64,000 bases of DNA from Ehretia macrophylla (taxonomy: Eukaryota; Streptophyta; Magnoliopsida; Boraginales; Ehretiaceae). Within the stretch, counting starts at the first letter, position 1. Each line of letters begins with the position of its first letter. Shown in pieces: positions 12,707 through 24,404 of this stretch. A program made the translations under genes and the position numbers. The stretch spans positions 95,972,850 through 96,036,849 of the forward strand of contig CM075770.1 of NCBI GenBank assembly GCA_037974665.1, read 5' to 3'. The notes beneath the pieces were generated by a model. That model worked only from the letters and a program-made list of their open reading frames with translations. It was not told the DNA's origin and searched no databases.

Positions 12707-14407
12707 ACTTTTAGTTGATTGACTTTATGTAAATAGTTCTAATACTGGGTTACCAGTAAGATGATTCTGAAGTGGTAGTATGATTATTCTGATCTCTCAA
12801 GATCCCTATCATATAAGGATGAGGTTGTAGTATAAGGAATAGATCATGGGAGTTGATTTAATGGCATAGAAGTATGAAAATTGGACCTCCTTCCGTATAT
12901 TGTTTCCTTCTTCTCTAATGTTCCACTATTTGATGTATTTGGTCTCTGTTACTAGTCTTGTTACCTTTCTTGAAACTCCTTTCAGTTTCATCTATTTGGT
13001 ATCATTTATTCATTGTTAAAGTATTTCTTCTTTTCGAAATTGTCATATCTTTTATTATCATTGGTTTCTTATGCCAAATTGTTTAATGATTCCACTAGCC
13101 TTATTATTTTCTTCTATTCGATTATCGCCTTTGTAAAAGTAAATGAAACTTTCCTAGCATACTATTTTCCTTTCCTATTCTAATTTTGTTGGTACATTGT
13201 ACAAATCTCAATTCCTTGACTTCTTATGATAATTGCTTTGTGAATCCATCGGCTTTATTATTTCTTTTTCATTCTAGTGTTGTTTGTTTGAAAGTAATTT
13301 GAATCTTCCTGATATATCATTTATTCTCCTTCTGGAGTTCTGTGTGTTGGACTAGTAAATCTTCTATTTCTTAACATTGTTTCCATTCGTTGATACCCGT
13401 ATTTGTTTCGTATATCACTTAGTAGAGTTGATGTCTTGAACGTTCCTTATTTGTTTTAAATCATGGACTCCTTGTGCTGATCTGTTAATAACTCCTTATC
13501 TAACATCTTATTTCCACAAGGGGATCAATGATATTCATTCTTTATTACTCTTTGCTATATGTATTGATCAATTAATAGGTACTAAGGTGCTATCTTGTTC
13601 ATAATCACCCGTTAAAATACTCAGTACCTTTGCCTCAGTGTCAATCTCTATTCATCCTATTTGTCTAATTGTTATTTATTCTATTTATAATTATACATTT
13701 CTTATTGAATTGTTAGCACTTTGATTTTTTATTTCATTGGACTTCCTGTACTTGTGATTATTGACCCTTCCTTGTTGGTTGTTGATATTTCCTTACTGGG
13801 CATATTATTTCTAGAATGAAATCGGATCGTCATCATTCCTCATTCATTCTTGTTAAATGTATTGTTCGATTATTGAGTATCAAAGCCTTTGTCTTGTTCA
13901 TAACTATTCGCTTAATATGCTCAGTACTTTTGTTATTGCCATTCCTCATTCATCGCATTTGTTCCATTGTCGGGTACTGAGATATTTATTCCATTTGTAC
14001 TCATGTTTTTCCTATTGGACTACTAGCTTGTTGATTACCCAAAATTCGTTTGGATTCCTGAATAATTGATCGTTGGCTTTACTCAATTCTCTTTATCTTT
14101 GTTCATTGTAATTCATCATGAGTCATAAAGATTTTGGATTCTTAAGTGGACTACTTTCTCTATTAGAGATATTGTTGTAATGTTGTTAACGCGATTACTA
14201 TTATTATTACTTGAGATTACCTTCAATGGGAGATTATATTCAGGGTTACATTTGTCGCGTTTAAAAGACCCTATTGATAGGAAGTATTGATACTTCTAGT
14301 GATTGACATCATGTAGCATATGATGAGAATCTTAATTGGTGTTTGAAGTCCTAGTCGCCTTAGAATTAGTGAATTTTGAGGATAAAATTCTTATAAGGGA
14401 GGGAGGA
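12707..14407 (+). other. LARD internal region, T-rich, non-coding
   Basis: This continues the internal domain interrupted by the solo LTR. It is T-rich with many TTCATT-type motifs. Stops occur in all frames, the longest open frame is about 70 codons, and no gag or pol motif is recognisable. Its last 60 bases (GAGGATAAAATTCTTATAAGG) resemble the sequence that follows pol in Ty3 elements. Confidence 0.7.
14395..14407 (+). other. Polypurine tract of the LARD element
   Basis: AAGGGAGGGAGGA lies directly before the 3' LTR start (TATAATATCCC at 14408). This is the expected plus-strand primer site for a Ty3-type element and confirms the orientation and the LTR boundary. Confidence 0.85.
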
Positions 14408-14497
14408 TATAATATCCCTATCAGGTATAAATTAGGATAAATTAATAAATTATTAAGAAATGATCTATTAGTATTTTAACGCATTCGAGTTAAATAC
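14408..14497 (+). repeat. 3' LTR of the LARD element, first 90 bp
   Basis: Matches the first 90 bases of the 5' LTR (7225 onward). It is cut by the Copia insertion, whose duplicated target AATAC occupies 14493-14497 and 26462-26466. Confidence 0.88.
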
Positions 14498-14592
14498 TGA
14501 AGGCGCAATAAAGGCGTCAGCTTCATAATGAAGGCGCAAAAGGCGTCAGCTTTATAATGAAAGCGCAAGAGGCGTCAGCTTCAAAAGCCAGA
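14498..14592. repeat. Three tandem units of about 30 bp at the LTR edge
   Basis: Units start at about 14498, 14529 and 14558 and share GCGCAA-AGGCGTCAGCTT. The same array is present at the start of the right LTR (24405-24500), so it predates this insertion. Confidence 0.85.
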
Positions 14593-16544
14593 GCACAACG
14601 GAATCATCTCGAGATATGTAAGTAACAAAAACATGCAAGCGCAACGGAAGTAATAACAATTAAAACTTTGCATGTAGACAAGTTGTATTTATAAAGATCT
14701 CAAGAGTAAATCCATAACTTAGTACAAAAGGAAAATACATAAAAGTATATACAAATGTATTTAAAACGAAATACCTCGCGTGGATAACTCGGGAGTAGAC
14801 TCTTGAAAGGATGATCTTGACTCGGAAAAATCTCATCCGCAAGAGCAAAGGCCCTAGTCGGTCCACGGGTATCCAAAAGCAAAGGACAACTAACTAATAG
14901 TAGTGCTAGTTTAGTTAAGCCCTTAGCTTAAGTGATTTAGTGTTAAAACAAGAAGCAAAATATTTTTCTAACTCTACAAGCTTGGCCCGAATTCACCAAG
15001 AGAAAGAGAGAAAAATCTAGCTTCTAATTAAGTGCAATTTTCGACCAAGGCAACAACAAAAGAATGAAGACATAACCACTATTTATAGATGCTCAAACTT
15101 GCTGATCAAATGACAAGTGGCATGATCTAAATATATGAAGAAGCCAAGTGTCAAAATTGCCCTTTGATGGTCTACCAAGGAGGGGTAAAAAGGACAATTT
15201 TTCATGCAACTTGTTGTTTTTCTTTTTGTGCAAGTTGTCTTTTATCCTTTTATGTTTCGTCTTTTAGTGTTTGTCTTTTTGTACAACTTATTATTTGTCT
15301 TTTAGTAAAGACAAACATTAATTAATTCTAAACCCCTTTAGAATAATTAATTCAAGATTGACCCCTCAATCTTTTTCTACTATTGACCCAATACTTTTTA
15401 TTATTTACACTTTGGCCCCAAAACTTTCAAAAATTACAATTTTGGCCCACTTAACCGTTAATGTCCAAAATCACACTGTTAATACTTTAACGCGTTTCCA
15501 ACTCAATACAAAGCTGCTTTATTCATGATACCCTAAGTGTGTGACTTTTTAGGTTCATGATTGTACAGCTATAAAAGTTCGATTATGAAAATGCCTCCGT
15601 CATTTTCTGGAATACCTTCATGTTCATAAGTGACGCGCTAGCAACGAACGTATCATGACAATATGTACAATAATAAAGTCCAATTCCAACGAACCTATTT
15701 ATAGTTACAAATTAGCGTGCAGTCCGATCCTTTTGTTAAAATATCCCGATCGTTGTGGGGATCATGAAATGATTAAGTCCACTATACGATTCTATGCATA
15801 GATCTTATTCGGTGGAATGAGAGATGACATCTATAGAAAAATACATTTCCATCGTTCAACTACCCCGACCGAGAATTTCTCATTTCAGACGACCGATAGT
15901 AGACGTATAGGACATCGCCTCACTGTCGGAGGTTAACAGATCCTGTCTTGACAATTACCTGTCGGTCTCATATCACAAGACTAAACTGCAAGAGGTCGTA
16001 TCTCACCCTCAAAGAAAGCGAGCATTGTCCAAACGCAAGATTTAGCCCCTGATATAGTCGGCAGCCGTAATTTCTCAAGTCAAAGGATTAATTTACACAA
16101 TTTGCAACGAATGACAAACTATTAATCCAAAGTCATGTAGTTTCGTCATTCCGGTCACATTCAATGATCCGTTCAACCAACGATCATTCATAAGTGAGTT
16201 AATCGCATCCCTATGTTGTTGTAGCTCAACGCTCGCTACCCTTTATCATTAACATCTCTATGTTAATCAAAAGTAACTACATATGATAGTCCGTACTTAA
16301 TTATTCTAGTCCTGGTCGAATAATCTAAGGACTATGAATGCTTTTGAATGTTTATCATGTCGAAGAAATATACAGTCGAATTCTCAACACTTGAAGAATA
16401 TACTTCTTCTCATAAAAACATTAAGGACATATTCATATAATTGAACGGAGAATATGAACATCCAATTAACATGCCATTCAGATTTACATCAAAATGCCCT
16501 ATATAGGTCATCTAACTGTATAGCATTAGGGCATATCTCTAATA
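14498..16544 (-). repeat. Left LTR of the Copia element (3' LTR in element sense)
   Basis: About 2.05 kb, closely matching 24405-26461 with scattered substitutions. In + orientation it starts TGAAGGCGC and ends TCTCTAATA. The first 95 bases are three copies of a roughly 30-bp unit (TGAAGGCGCAAAAGGCGTC type). No open frame of note. Confidence 0.9.
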
Positions 16545-16559
16545 ATCTTCCACTTGCAC

Positions 16560-17040
16560 TAATGCTATAGAATATAGCCTTCAGCGCATATCTACATGGT
16601 ATCGCATCCCCATCTTTTCAAGATGACATTCTAACTGCGATTGACTCATGGGCTTAGTAAGTGCGTCAACTACATTCTCTGATGTAGGAACTTTCTGCAA
16701 ACTTATATCTTTTCGAGCAAGTATCTCTCGAATGATATGAAAATGTCTTTCAATGTGTTTGGATTTCTGATGAGATCTAGGTTCCTTAGCTTATGCAATA
16801 GCTCCATCGTTGTCGCAATACAGCGGTATCGGCAACTCGATGGAAGGAACCATTTCTAGCTCTAACAAAAACTTCCTCATCCAAATAGCTTCCTTTGCTG
16901 CATCAGATGCAGCAATGTACTCGGCTTCTGTAGTAGAGTCTACAGTAACTAGCTGTTTGGAACTTTTCCAACTTACTACTCCTTCATTACAAACAAACAC
17001 AAATCCGGATGTAGACTTTCTATCATCCGTATCAAATTGA
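16560..17040 (-). pseudogene. Copia RNase H and pol C-terminus, broken
   Basis: On the minus strand a frame at 16791-17000 encodes SWKSSKQ, STTEAEYIA and LYCDNDGA, the signature blocks of Copia RNase H including the E and D residues of the active site. After a stop at 16791 the homology continues toward 16560 with a KHIERHFHIIRE block and an ENVVDALTKP block, the usual end of Copia pol. In-frame stops mean the protein is not made intact. Confidence 0.85.
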
Positions 17041-17168
17041 AAATCTGAATCTGTGTACCCATCTATCTAGAGTTCTCCTCCTCCATAAATCAGTGCAAGG
17101 TCCTTAGTCCTTCGCAAGTACTTAAGGATATGCTTCACTGCCATCTAGTGTTCTTCTCTTGGATCGGA

Positions 17169-18092
17169 CTAATATCTGCTCACAAGGCTTACATCATTTG
17201 CAATATCAGGCCTTGTACATAGCATGGCATACATGAGACTGCCAACAGCCAAAGCATAAGGTACATGCTCCATACGTTGTCTTTTATCCTCGGACTTGGG
17301 AAACATGTTCTTGGAAAGATGTATTCCATGTCGAATCGGTAGAAGACCTTTCTTAGAACTCTCCATATTGAATTTCTTCAATACTCGCTCTATGTATAGA
17401 CTTTGAGACAAGCCAATCAATCTTTTCGTTCTATCTCCATAGACACGAATCCCTAAGATATAAGAGGCTTCTCCTAGATCTTTCTTGGAGAACTTGCTAT
17501 TCAACCAAATCTTAGTGGACATCATTTGTCCAACATCATTTCCCATGATTAATATATCATCAACATACAAAATCAGAAAAGTGGTCATGCTTCCACTGAT
17601 CTTCTTGTATACACAAGGTTCATCGCCATATCTAATGAAACCAATCTCTTTGATCTCATTATTAAATATGATGTTCCAAGAACGAGAGATTTGCTTTAGA
17701 CCATATATTGATCTCTTAAGCTTACACACTTGATATTTGTTGGATTTAAAACCTTCAGGCTGTTCCATATAGATATCTTCCTCAAGATAGCCATTTAGGA
17801 ATGTAGTTTTAACATCAATTTGCCAGATCTCATAATCATAGTGTGCGGCAATAGCAAGCATGATGCGGATGGACTTAAGCATGACAACAGGTGAAAACAT
17901 TTCGTCATAATCAATACCTTGTTTCTGACGAAAACCTTTCGCAACCAGCCTTGCTTTATAAGTTTCCACATTTCTATCTATTCCAAGTTTCATTTTGTAG
18001 ACCCATTTACAACCTATAGGTACAATACTTTCAGGTCGGTCAACTAAGGTCCAAACATCATTTGAATACATGGAATCTATCTCTGTTTGCAT
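17169..18092 (-). pseudogene. Copia reverse transcriptase (RVT_2)
   Basis: A 307-codon open segment spans most of the RVT_2 domain. Visible motifs are a KWVYKMK block, KARLVAKGFRQKQGIDYDE, FSPVV, QIDVKTTFLNG (the first catalytic aspartate; the usual A in VKTAFLNG is T), GLKQ, and LILYVDDILIMG with the YVDD catalytic pair. It ends with CTRPDIA and a stop just after, where an intact element would continue into RNase H. Key catalytic residues are preserved, but stops on both sides make it a pol pseudogene fragment. Confidence 0.9.
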
Positions 18093-18095
18093 AGC

Positions 18096-18437
18096 CTACC
18101 TCCATTTCTCGGAATCAATATCTTGTATTGATTCCTCATAATCAGTAGGATCATCCAAATGATCTTTATCACCAACCACAAATAACTCTTGTGTTTTCTC
18201 AAAAAGATAACCATATCTCTCTGGAGGACGAGATACTCTACTAGATCTACGAGGTCCTTGTGTGATGACTGGTTCTAGATCTTGTTGAATTGGTTCGGGA
18301 TCATGACTTTGATCATTTTGTGGTTCAGAAGACTCTTCTTCAATTATTATTTTTCTCCATCTGCCTCCTTCTTGAACAAACTCCTTTTCAAGAAAGACGG
18401 CATCTCGACTAATCGATATTCTTTGATCATCGGGCAA
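18096..18437 (-). pseudogene. Copia integrase C-terminal / linker region
   Basis: A 113-codon segment rich in acidic and proline residues with RRSSRVSRPPERYG, the standard hinge between integrase and RT in plant Copia elements. It is in pol order between integrase and RT. A stop at its 3' side separates it from the RT segment. Confidence 0.8.
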
Positions 18438-19012
18438 ATAAAAATAATATCATTAATCTCCTTAGGATATCCCACAAATTTCCCTTTATCTGATCTAGCT
18501 TTCAACTTGTCCATCTTAAGTTTCTTAACATAAGCGAGACAGCCCCAAATCCTAATGTGATTAAGACTTGGTTTCCTACCAAACTACATCTCATACGGTG
18601 TAGTAGGAAAAACTTTAGTTGGAGCCCTATTCAATAAATAAATAGTCGTAAGAAATGCATACCCCTACAATGAAATTGGAAGATCGGTGTAACTGATCAT
18701 AGATCGTACCATATCCATCAATGTACGATTCCTACGTTCAGATACTTTATTTAATTGTGGTATATCAGGTGGAGTAGTCTATGAAGTTATTTTAGCTTGT
18801 TTAAGATATTCAAGAAATTCGGTACTTAAGTATTCGCCTCCACAATCAAATCGCAAGGTTTTAATACTTTTTCCCGTTTGGTTTTCTACTTCAGCTTTAA
18901 ATTCCTTAAATTTATCAAAAGCCTCACATTTGTACTTCATTAAGTACACATAAGCATACCGAGAATAATCATCAATGAAGGTTATGAAGTAGATATAACC
19001 ACCGCGAGCCAT
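18438..19012 (-). pseudogene. Copia integrase core, broken
   Basis: The frame from 19012 encodes GGYIYFITFIDDYSRYAYVY, which includes the first catalytic aspartate region, then LRFDCGGEYLS, which corresponds to the usual SDRGGEY block. After a stop near 18779 the same frame continues with a QLNKVSERRNRTL-like block carrying the catalytic glutamate, then further stops. This is an rve-type integrase of a Copia element, inactivated by several nonsense codons. Confidence 0.85.
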
Positions 19013-19098
19013 TTCTCAAAAGGGTCCACATATATCACTATGTATTAATGTTAACAATTCAGTGACCCTTGTTCCCTTTCCAACAAATGATGACTTGG

Positions 19099-20172
19099 TC
19101 ATTTCCCCAAGAATACAAGACTCACATGTAGGCCCAGGTTCACATCCCAATGAATCGATAAGTTCATTTGAGCCATCCATGTTAATGTTTTCTCATTAAT
19201 ATGTCCAAGTCTCAACTGCCATAATTGTTTCACATTAATTTGAATATCTTTTGGTTGTCTCTCTTTTGAAGTGGAAGTTGAAGTTACATGCATGCAATCA
19301 TCCAAATTCAAATGATAAAGTCCGTTCAACAAAGTAGCTGAGTCGATATATTCATTATGGTAATAAATATTACAACTCTTGTTCATAAAAGAAAATTCAT
19401 AATTTTCACAAACAAGTTTAGGAATAGAAATAATATTCCTAACAGAATTCGAAACAAACAAAACATTTGACAGACGCATAACATGACCAGCTGGCAAACA
19501 AACTTCAATATTCCCTTTGGCATGGGCTACAACACTTGCTCCATTACCAACCTTCAGGACAATCTCATGCTTCCGAAGCGTTATCCCGTTATTTAGACTT
19601 TGTAAGGACATACAGACATGTGTTGTAGCACCAGAATCTAAAATCCAAGACATAGAAGCCGGGCTAATTGAAAAATTAGTTTTATTCACAAATTTAAAAG
19701 AAGTTGTACCTCGCGCATTGACGGCAACCTGTTTCTCTTTCAACTCTTGAAGGTAAAAGGGACAATTTCTTCTCCAATGGTCATCAACCTTGCAGTGATA
19801 ACACTGCCCTTTAGGGACAGCTTCCTTCTTCTTAACACCCCCAGTGGGCTTAGGAGTAGTGTCATTCTTCTTCTTGTTGTTCTTCCTCCTTCTTCTATTC
19901 TTGGGTCTAAACCCAAAAAAAGAGGCAGCAACGAGGACAGTCTCTTTGCCCTTTCCCTTGAACTGTGACTGTGTAGTGGTCAACATATTGGCTAGTTTAG
20001 GCAAAGAAGCAAAGAGTTTGTTTATTTGAAAGTTCACAATGAACTAATTGAAGGAAGGTAGGAGGGACAGCATAATAAGGTCCGTGTGCTGCTTACAGCC
20101 CATGTCAAACTCATGCATCTCAAGTTGAGTAATCAGATTAATCATCTTGAGAACATGCTTGCTGACATCACC
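19099..20172 (-). pseudogene. Copia gag C-terminus, zinc knuckle, protease and pre-integrase region
   Basis: Immediately inside the solo-LTR insertion the minus strand encodes the gag C-terminal half, with a TAG near 20043. A 312-codon frame (20037-19099) then has a basic patch, the zinc knuckle CYHCKVDDHWRRNC (CX2CX4HX4C), the aspartic protease motif WILDSGATTHVC and the GAG_pre-integrase block LWQLRLGHINEKTL. Order and motifs are typical for Copia. The frame is lost before the integrase core. The matching N-terminal gag is at 22705-23093 on the far side of the solo LTR. Confidence 0.88.
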
Positions 20173-22704
20173 TGTGACGCCCGAGATTTTTGCCGTACAT
20201 TCATTCACTGTTGCATCCACTAATTGCGCATTTCTTCTGTGCTTTGCTTGTTGTCTTCTTTAGTTACTATTCATTCTATTTTTCAACTACATAATTACCA
20301 TGAATTAGCATTTTTCTTAAATCATATTAATTGTTTTAGGAATGGGAAAAATATGCATTTGAGCTAGGAGCGATAGAAACATTCGTTTAGAAAATAGTTT
20401 AGTAAACTAGTGAATAGTGTTACGTATGAAACATAATATTTTAGTTAGCTAACTTAATTTATATGCAATGGACCTGTTTTAAAGCTAACTAAGCTCATTT
20501 TAATAGACCATTTAAGCACCCAACATGCCCCACCCAAACATATACTCACACAACACACAACATAAGTCATAACTTAGCAAAAAAAAAAAGGAAGATGCAG
20601 ATTTTACTATAGCAAATCTGAGAATAGCATAGGAGGAGAATGAGAGGATTTTGCTTATCAAATCTTCAAGCCAAGCCAAGCCAAGCTAGGAGCAAGTAGT
20701 TTAGGGTGTTCGCTAGCCTCCCGAGAGTTCCTACGCGCAATTGGTGAGGGTTTTCATGACTTTTTATGCATATCTAAAATGTTCATTTTTCTTGATTTGT
20801 TGAAAATGTTATCAAATGCTATTGCAAAGCTTATCTATGTTATTATACCTTGTATACAAGTGCTAGATAACACATTTGAGCCATTAGTTCGCATTTTAAA
20901 CGGTTGGAATCGTCATTTGAATTTATGAGGTGAATAGTGACGGGATTTCTAGGGTTTTATGTAATTACGCGTATTAGATTGATTCAGTGCTTCTAATAGA
21001 TGCCTTAGGTGTTAATGAAGGTATTCTAATAGCCCCGTGCACTCACATTGCTCGAAACTTGAATAAAATGTGAAATAGCCGACTTTATAAAAGGGGTTTC
21101 GGGGTTAATGCTAATCCGGGTAGATTCAGGCTTCACATTTGGTATTCTTAGGCTACCTAGGTGCTATAGAAGCTTTGCTAACCCTTGTTTGAAGCCCGGT
21201 TGAGGTATGTGTAGTTCAAAGCTATAAGAGGAAAATTGGAACTTTTGGGGTAATTACAGGCAATTGAATGTGTTTGAGGGTTGTAGGGGTACCTTAAGGG
21301 TTAGTTAGAAGTTTGGTATTGCTTCCTCTTGAATTTGAATCATTAACATGAGTTTAGAAGGAAAACGGATTGAACAACAAAGGGGTTTAGGTGCAAATTC
21401 AACTGTTCCATGTTTCTAAGACCTTGGCTTGATTCCTTGGGTGTTTAAATGTGGTTTCAAGTTGTTTTAGAGCTTTTGGTATAATTCCATGTGTAACTTG
21501 ATTATGCTCCTTTGTAAATGGCTTAAATGCTTGTATAAACTGCTTCTATTCTAACTATTCCGAGGTCAACCTACTTTGTTGATCCTCCTACGTGTTATAG
21601 CTTAGGTTGTTGATATTATATTGCCATTGTTAAGTGCATTGCATAGTGGTTGCGCAACCATAATGTCAGGGGCGGTTGTGTTGAATATCGGCTGGGCGGC
21701 AGAGGGCTTGCTAGTAGATATTCAAACTCCGTACCCTATTCCCTCACTCACTTGGTCCGGAGATTGCCAAGGGGTGTTGGGTCATAGGATTATCGGGGTA
21801 CATCCGAAGTACACCAACTGAAGTGATTGGGGTTATGCCGGCATTTTGATCGTGGTTCGTGGATCGTGGATCGTGGTCAAAGATAAGAGAATCATGGAGT
21901 GTTGGGCTTAAGTGTATCGTATCCTTTGATATGTGTGGTTATTTAATGTTCTAAATGTACTTTACTTGCCTTTCTTGTCAACTGTTATATTTGTTGCATT
22001 GCACGTCTCGATTGGCCTTTATCCATCACTGGGCAACAGTGGTTGCTTATACCACGCTAACATGTTTCCGGAGACCCTGGGGTTGAACCCCAACTTGTTT
22101 TTGTTGAAGGTGAAGAGCTAGAGGTACAGGCGGATCAGTTACCTTAGTTGCAGTGTCTAATTGCGTGAGGTGGATTTATGGTTCTTGCTGTTATGTGGAG
22201 ATCTTGTTTGCTTTACCTTATTTTCTATTGTGTAGCCTAAGTGGTTATGTACATGTTTGAGTGATTGTAAGCTAAATGCTAGTTGATTGTAGTAGGAGAT
22301 ATGAACTATGGCATGTAATAACTTATATTTCTGCTCTTAGCTTCTTTGCATGCTTAGGAGTGAATGACTGGTTGTTTTCAATTTCTAAGAATGTTTAAAA
22401 GCTATCATAGAGTGGCATGATAAGCGGTTTTGTAAAGAAGTTAAGTTATGAATGCATGCTTGTGTGTATCTAAACTGTTTGTATGTCTTAAGGCTCGGAT
22501 GGCCTTAAAGTTGGGATCTTTATTTTGGAAATGGCTTTATTGTTGTTCTATAGCTTATTGAATGTTTACAGGTTTTCAGAATGTCCACAGTACAGGGGAG
22601 ACTCTGTCCGTTTTTCCCTAAAATTTTGAGACTGGGTTTGGTATTGGGTTAAGAATAGCATGGTTATTAAAGCCTCCGGTCTAGTGAGGGATCGGGGCGT
22701 CACA
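20173..22704 (+). repeat. Solo LTR (Ty3-type) inserted in Copia gag
   Basis: Perfect TG...CA ends (TGTGACGCCCGAG ... GGGGCGTCACA) with the 5-bp duplication TCACC at 20168-20172 and 22705-22709. It is about 2.53 kb with no coding region, so it is a solo LTR. Orientation is inferred from the shared LTR block (CAACCTACTTTGTTG at about 21570, GCTGGGCGGCAGAGGGCTTGC and the CCCTCACTCACTTGGTC motif after it). It splits the Copia gag after the codons for an EEGGDV-like segment. Confidence 0.92.
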
Positions 22705-23093
22705 TCACCACCTTCTTCCAATCTAGTTCTGAACAACTCCTTTGACAGTTTATACCTTACAACATCACTTCGCTCACCATACAGCCCTTTCAAGTTCAGA
22801 ATCATGCTAGCAGCATCAGATATATTCTCATGCTGCTTTTGTAGTTCATTTGACATTGAAGCAAGAATGTGAGCCTTTGTTCTCAAGTCATGTTCAACCC
22901 AAAGCTGATATGTTTTTTGCTTTTTCTCAGTTGCAGTTTCAGGAAAGGTAGCAAGAGGGGCCTTATCTAGAACATATTCAATCTTTTCCAATCCTAAAAC
23001 AATTTTAAGATTGCGAAACCAATCGGGAAAGTTTGGTCCAGTTAAAGTATTTTTATCAAGGATACGGGCAATGGGATTTGAAATAGAAGCCAT
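22705..23093 (-). pseudogene. Copia gag N-terminal part
   Basis: Begins with an ATG at 23093 (MASISNPIARIL), contains LTGPNFPDWFRNLKIVL, a YQLWVEHDLRTKAHILASM block and a MILNLKGLYGE block. This is the Retrotran_gag_2/UBN2 architecture of Copia gag. The frame reads up to the TCACC target site and then runs artificially into the solo LTR. The remainder of gag resumes at 20172. Confidence 0.88.
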
Positions 23094-24391
23094 TATAAAA
23101 GTACTACATAAATAAGTAGTATAGAAAGTAAGACTGCTAGTAGGTGTAAAAATGCATAACTATTTAACTATGGTCTTTACAAAAATAGTAACTCACACTA
23201 TCTTTATCAAATCTCTTACACCTAGAACGAGAAACGTGAATTCGTTAGAATCCGGTAATGGGTGACCAAATTCTCTCAACAATTTGTATCCCTCAAACCT
23301 TTGTGGTTATAATTGGAATATAAATATTAAGAGTCAACAACGCTTTGTTGTCTATTTCACAAAATAGGTTATGGTCATATCCAGTCCCTAAATTACTTTG
23401 GTCTCAACCTTTTATGGCTATGTTGATTAAGTAATTCAGTTAGACCCGACCCGCCATCTCACAATTATCCCGCAAATTGAATCAATAGCCTCAAGCCTTT
23501 GTGGCTATATTGGCCGTTAGATTTTGGAAGACAACTACATCACTATGTTCTACTAGCAACTTAATTAAACTTAGTACGAATCATGTTCCTCTACCTTTGG
23601 GCAACACCGGATATGATCGCTTTGGGTTCATTAAGTCCTAGGATGGCGGAGGACAATAGATCTAATATTGATTTGCACATTTTGGGAGTTTTGAAATAGA
23701 TCTCATCATGCATACATTAACAAACATATAGTATATAATGCATGCAACAGGTATAAATGGTGGATCATGGACTTTGGAATAAAAAGGAAAAACTATCTTA
23801 AAACACATCACTATGTCTTCAAGATCTCCAACTCCTTTAGATTCATCCGGTTGCCTCATTGCATGTCTTCTTGAGATTTTACATATAGTCCTCACTACAA
23901 AGTTCTCTCAAAAACAGGAAAAATAAAATAAGACTTATGTCTCAATTACAAACCGGGTATCCACTAAGTTCATGATCAAGTTCACAATTTATGCATCATG
24001 TAGCTAGATTAAGCTTATCACATAGATAATCAAAGCTAAATGAAAAACAACCAATAAACATCTTAACGCATCATATACAAAAGATAAACAAAGTCCATCA
24101 AATCTTCTATTAATGTTTTGACAACATGCATGAAAGAGAATTGACTCTAACATCAACCAAGCATTCTAAGACCAACCGAGTTCAAAACCCATATAGTCTC
24201 AATATGACACATAAATAGAGTTCTCCATATAAAGGCATCATTAGGCCCGATCATAGAAACTTTTGGCTCGCTACAATCAAAGTCGATCTTTCTATGCAGG
24301 ATGGAATCAACTCATATCTTTCGCATAAACGTGTCAATAAACATTAAAATATTAGATCTAATGTACATATTACGGACTTTCAAAACCGTGA
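23094..24391 (-). other. Copia leader between PBS and gag, non-coding
   Basis: About 1.3 kb without gag or pol similarity and with no long frame. By position it is the untranslated leader between the primer-binding site and the gag start. Confidence 0.6.
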
Positions 24392-24402
24392 CTCTGATAC
24401 CA
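24392..24402 (-). other. Copia primer-binding site
   Basis: The + strand reads CTCTGATACCA, the complement of TGGTATCAGAG, two bases away from the right LTR (which starts TGAAGG at 24405). It is initiator tRNA-Met type and fixes the minus-strand orientation of the element. Confidence 0.92.
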
Positions 24403-24404
24403 CT

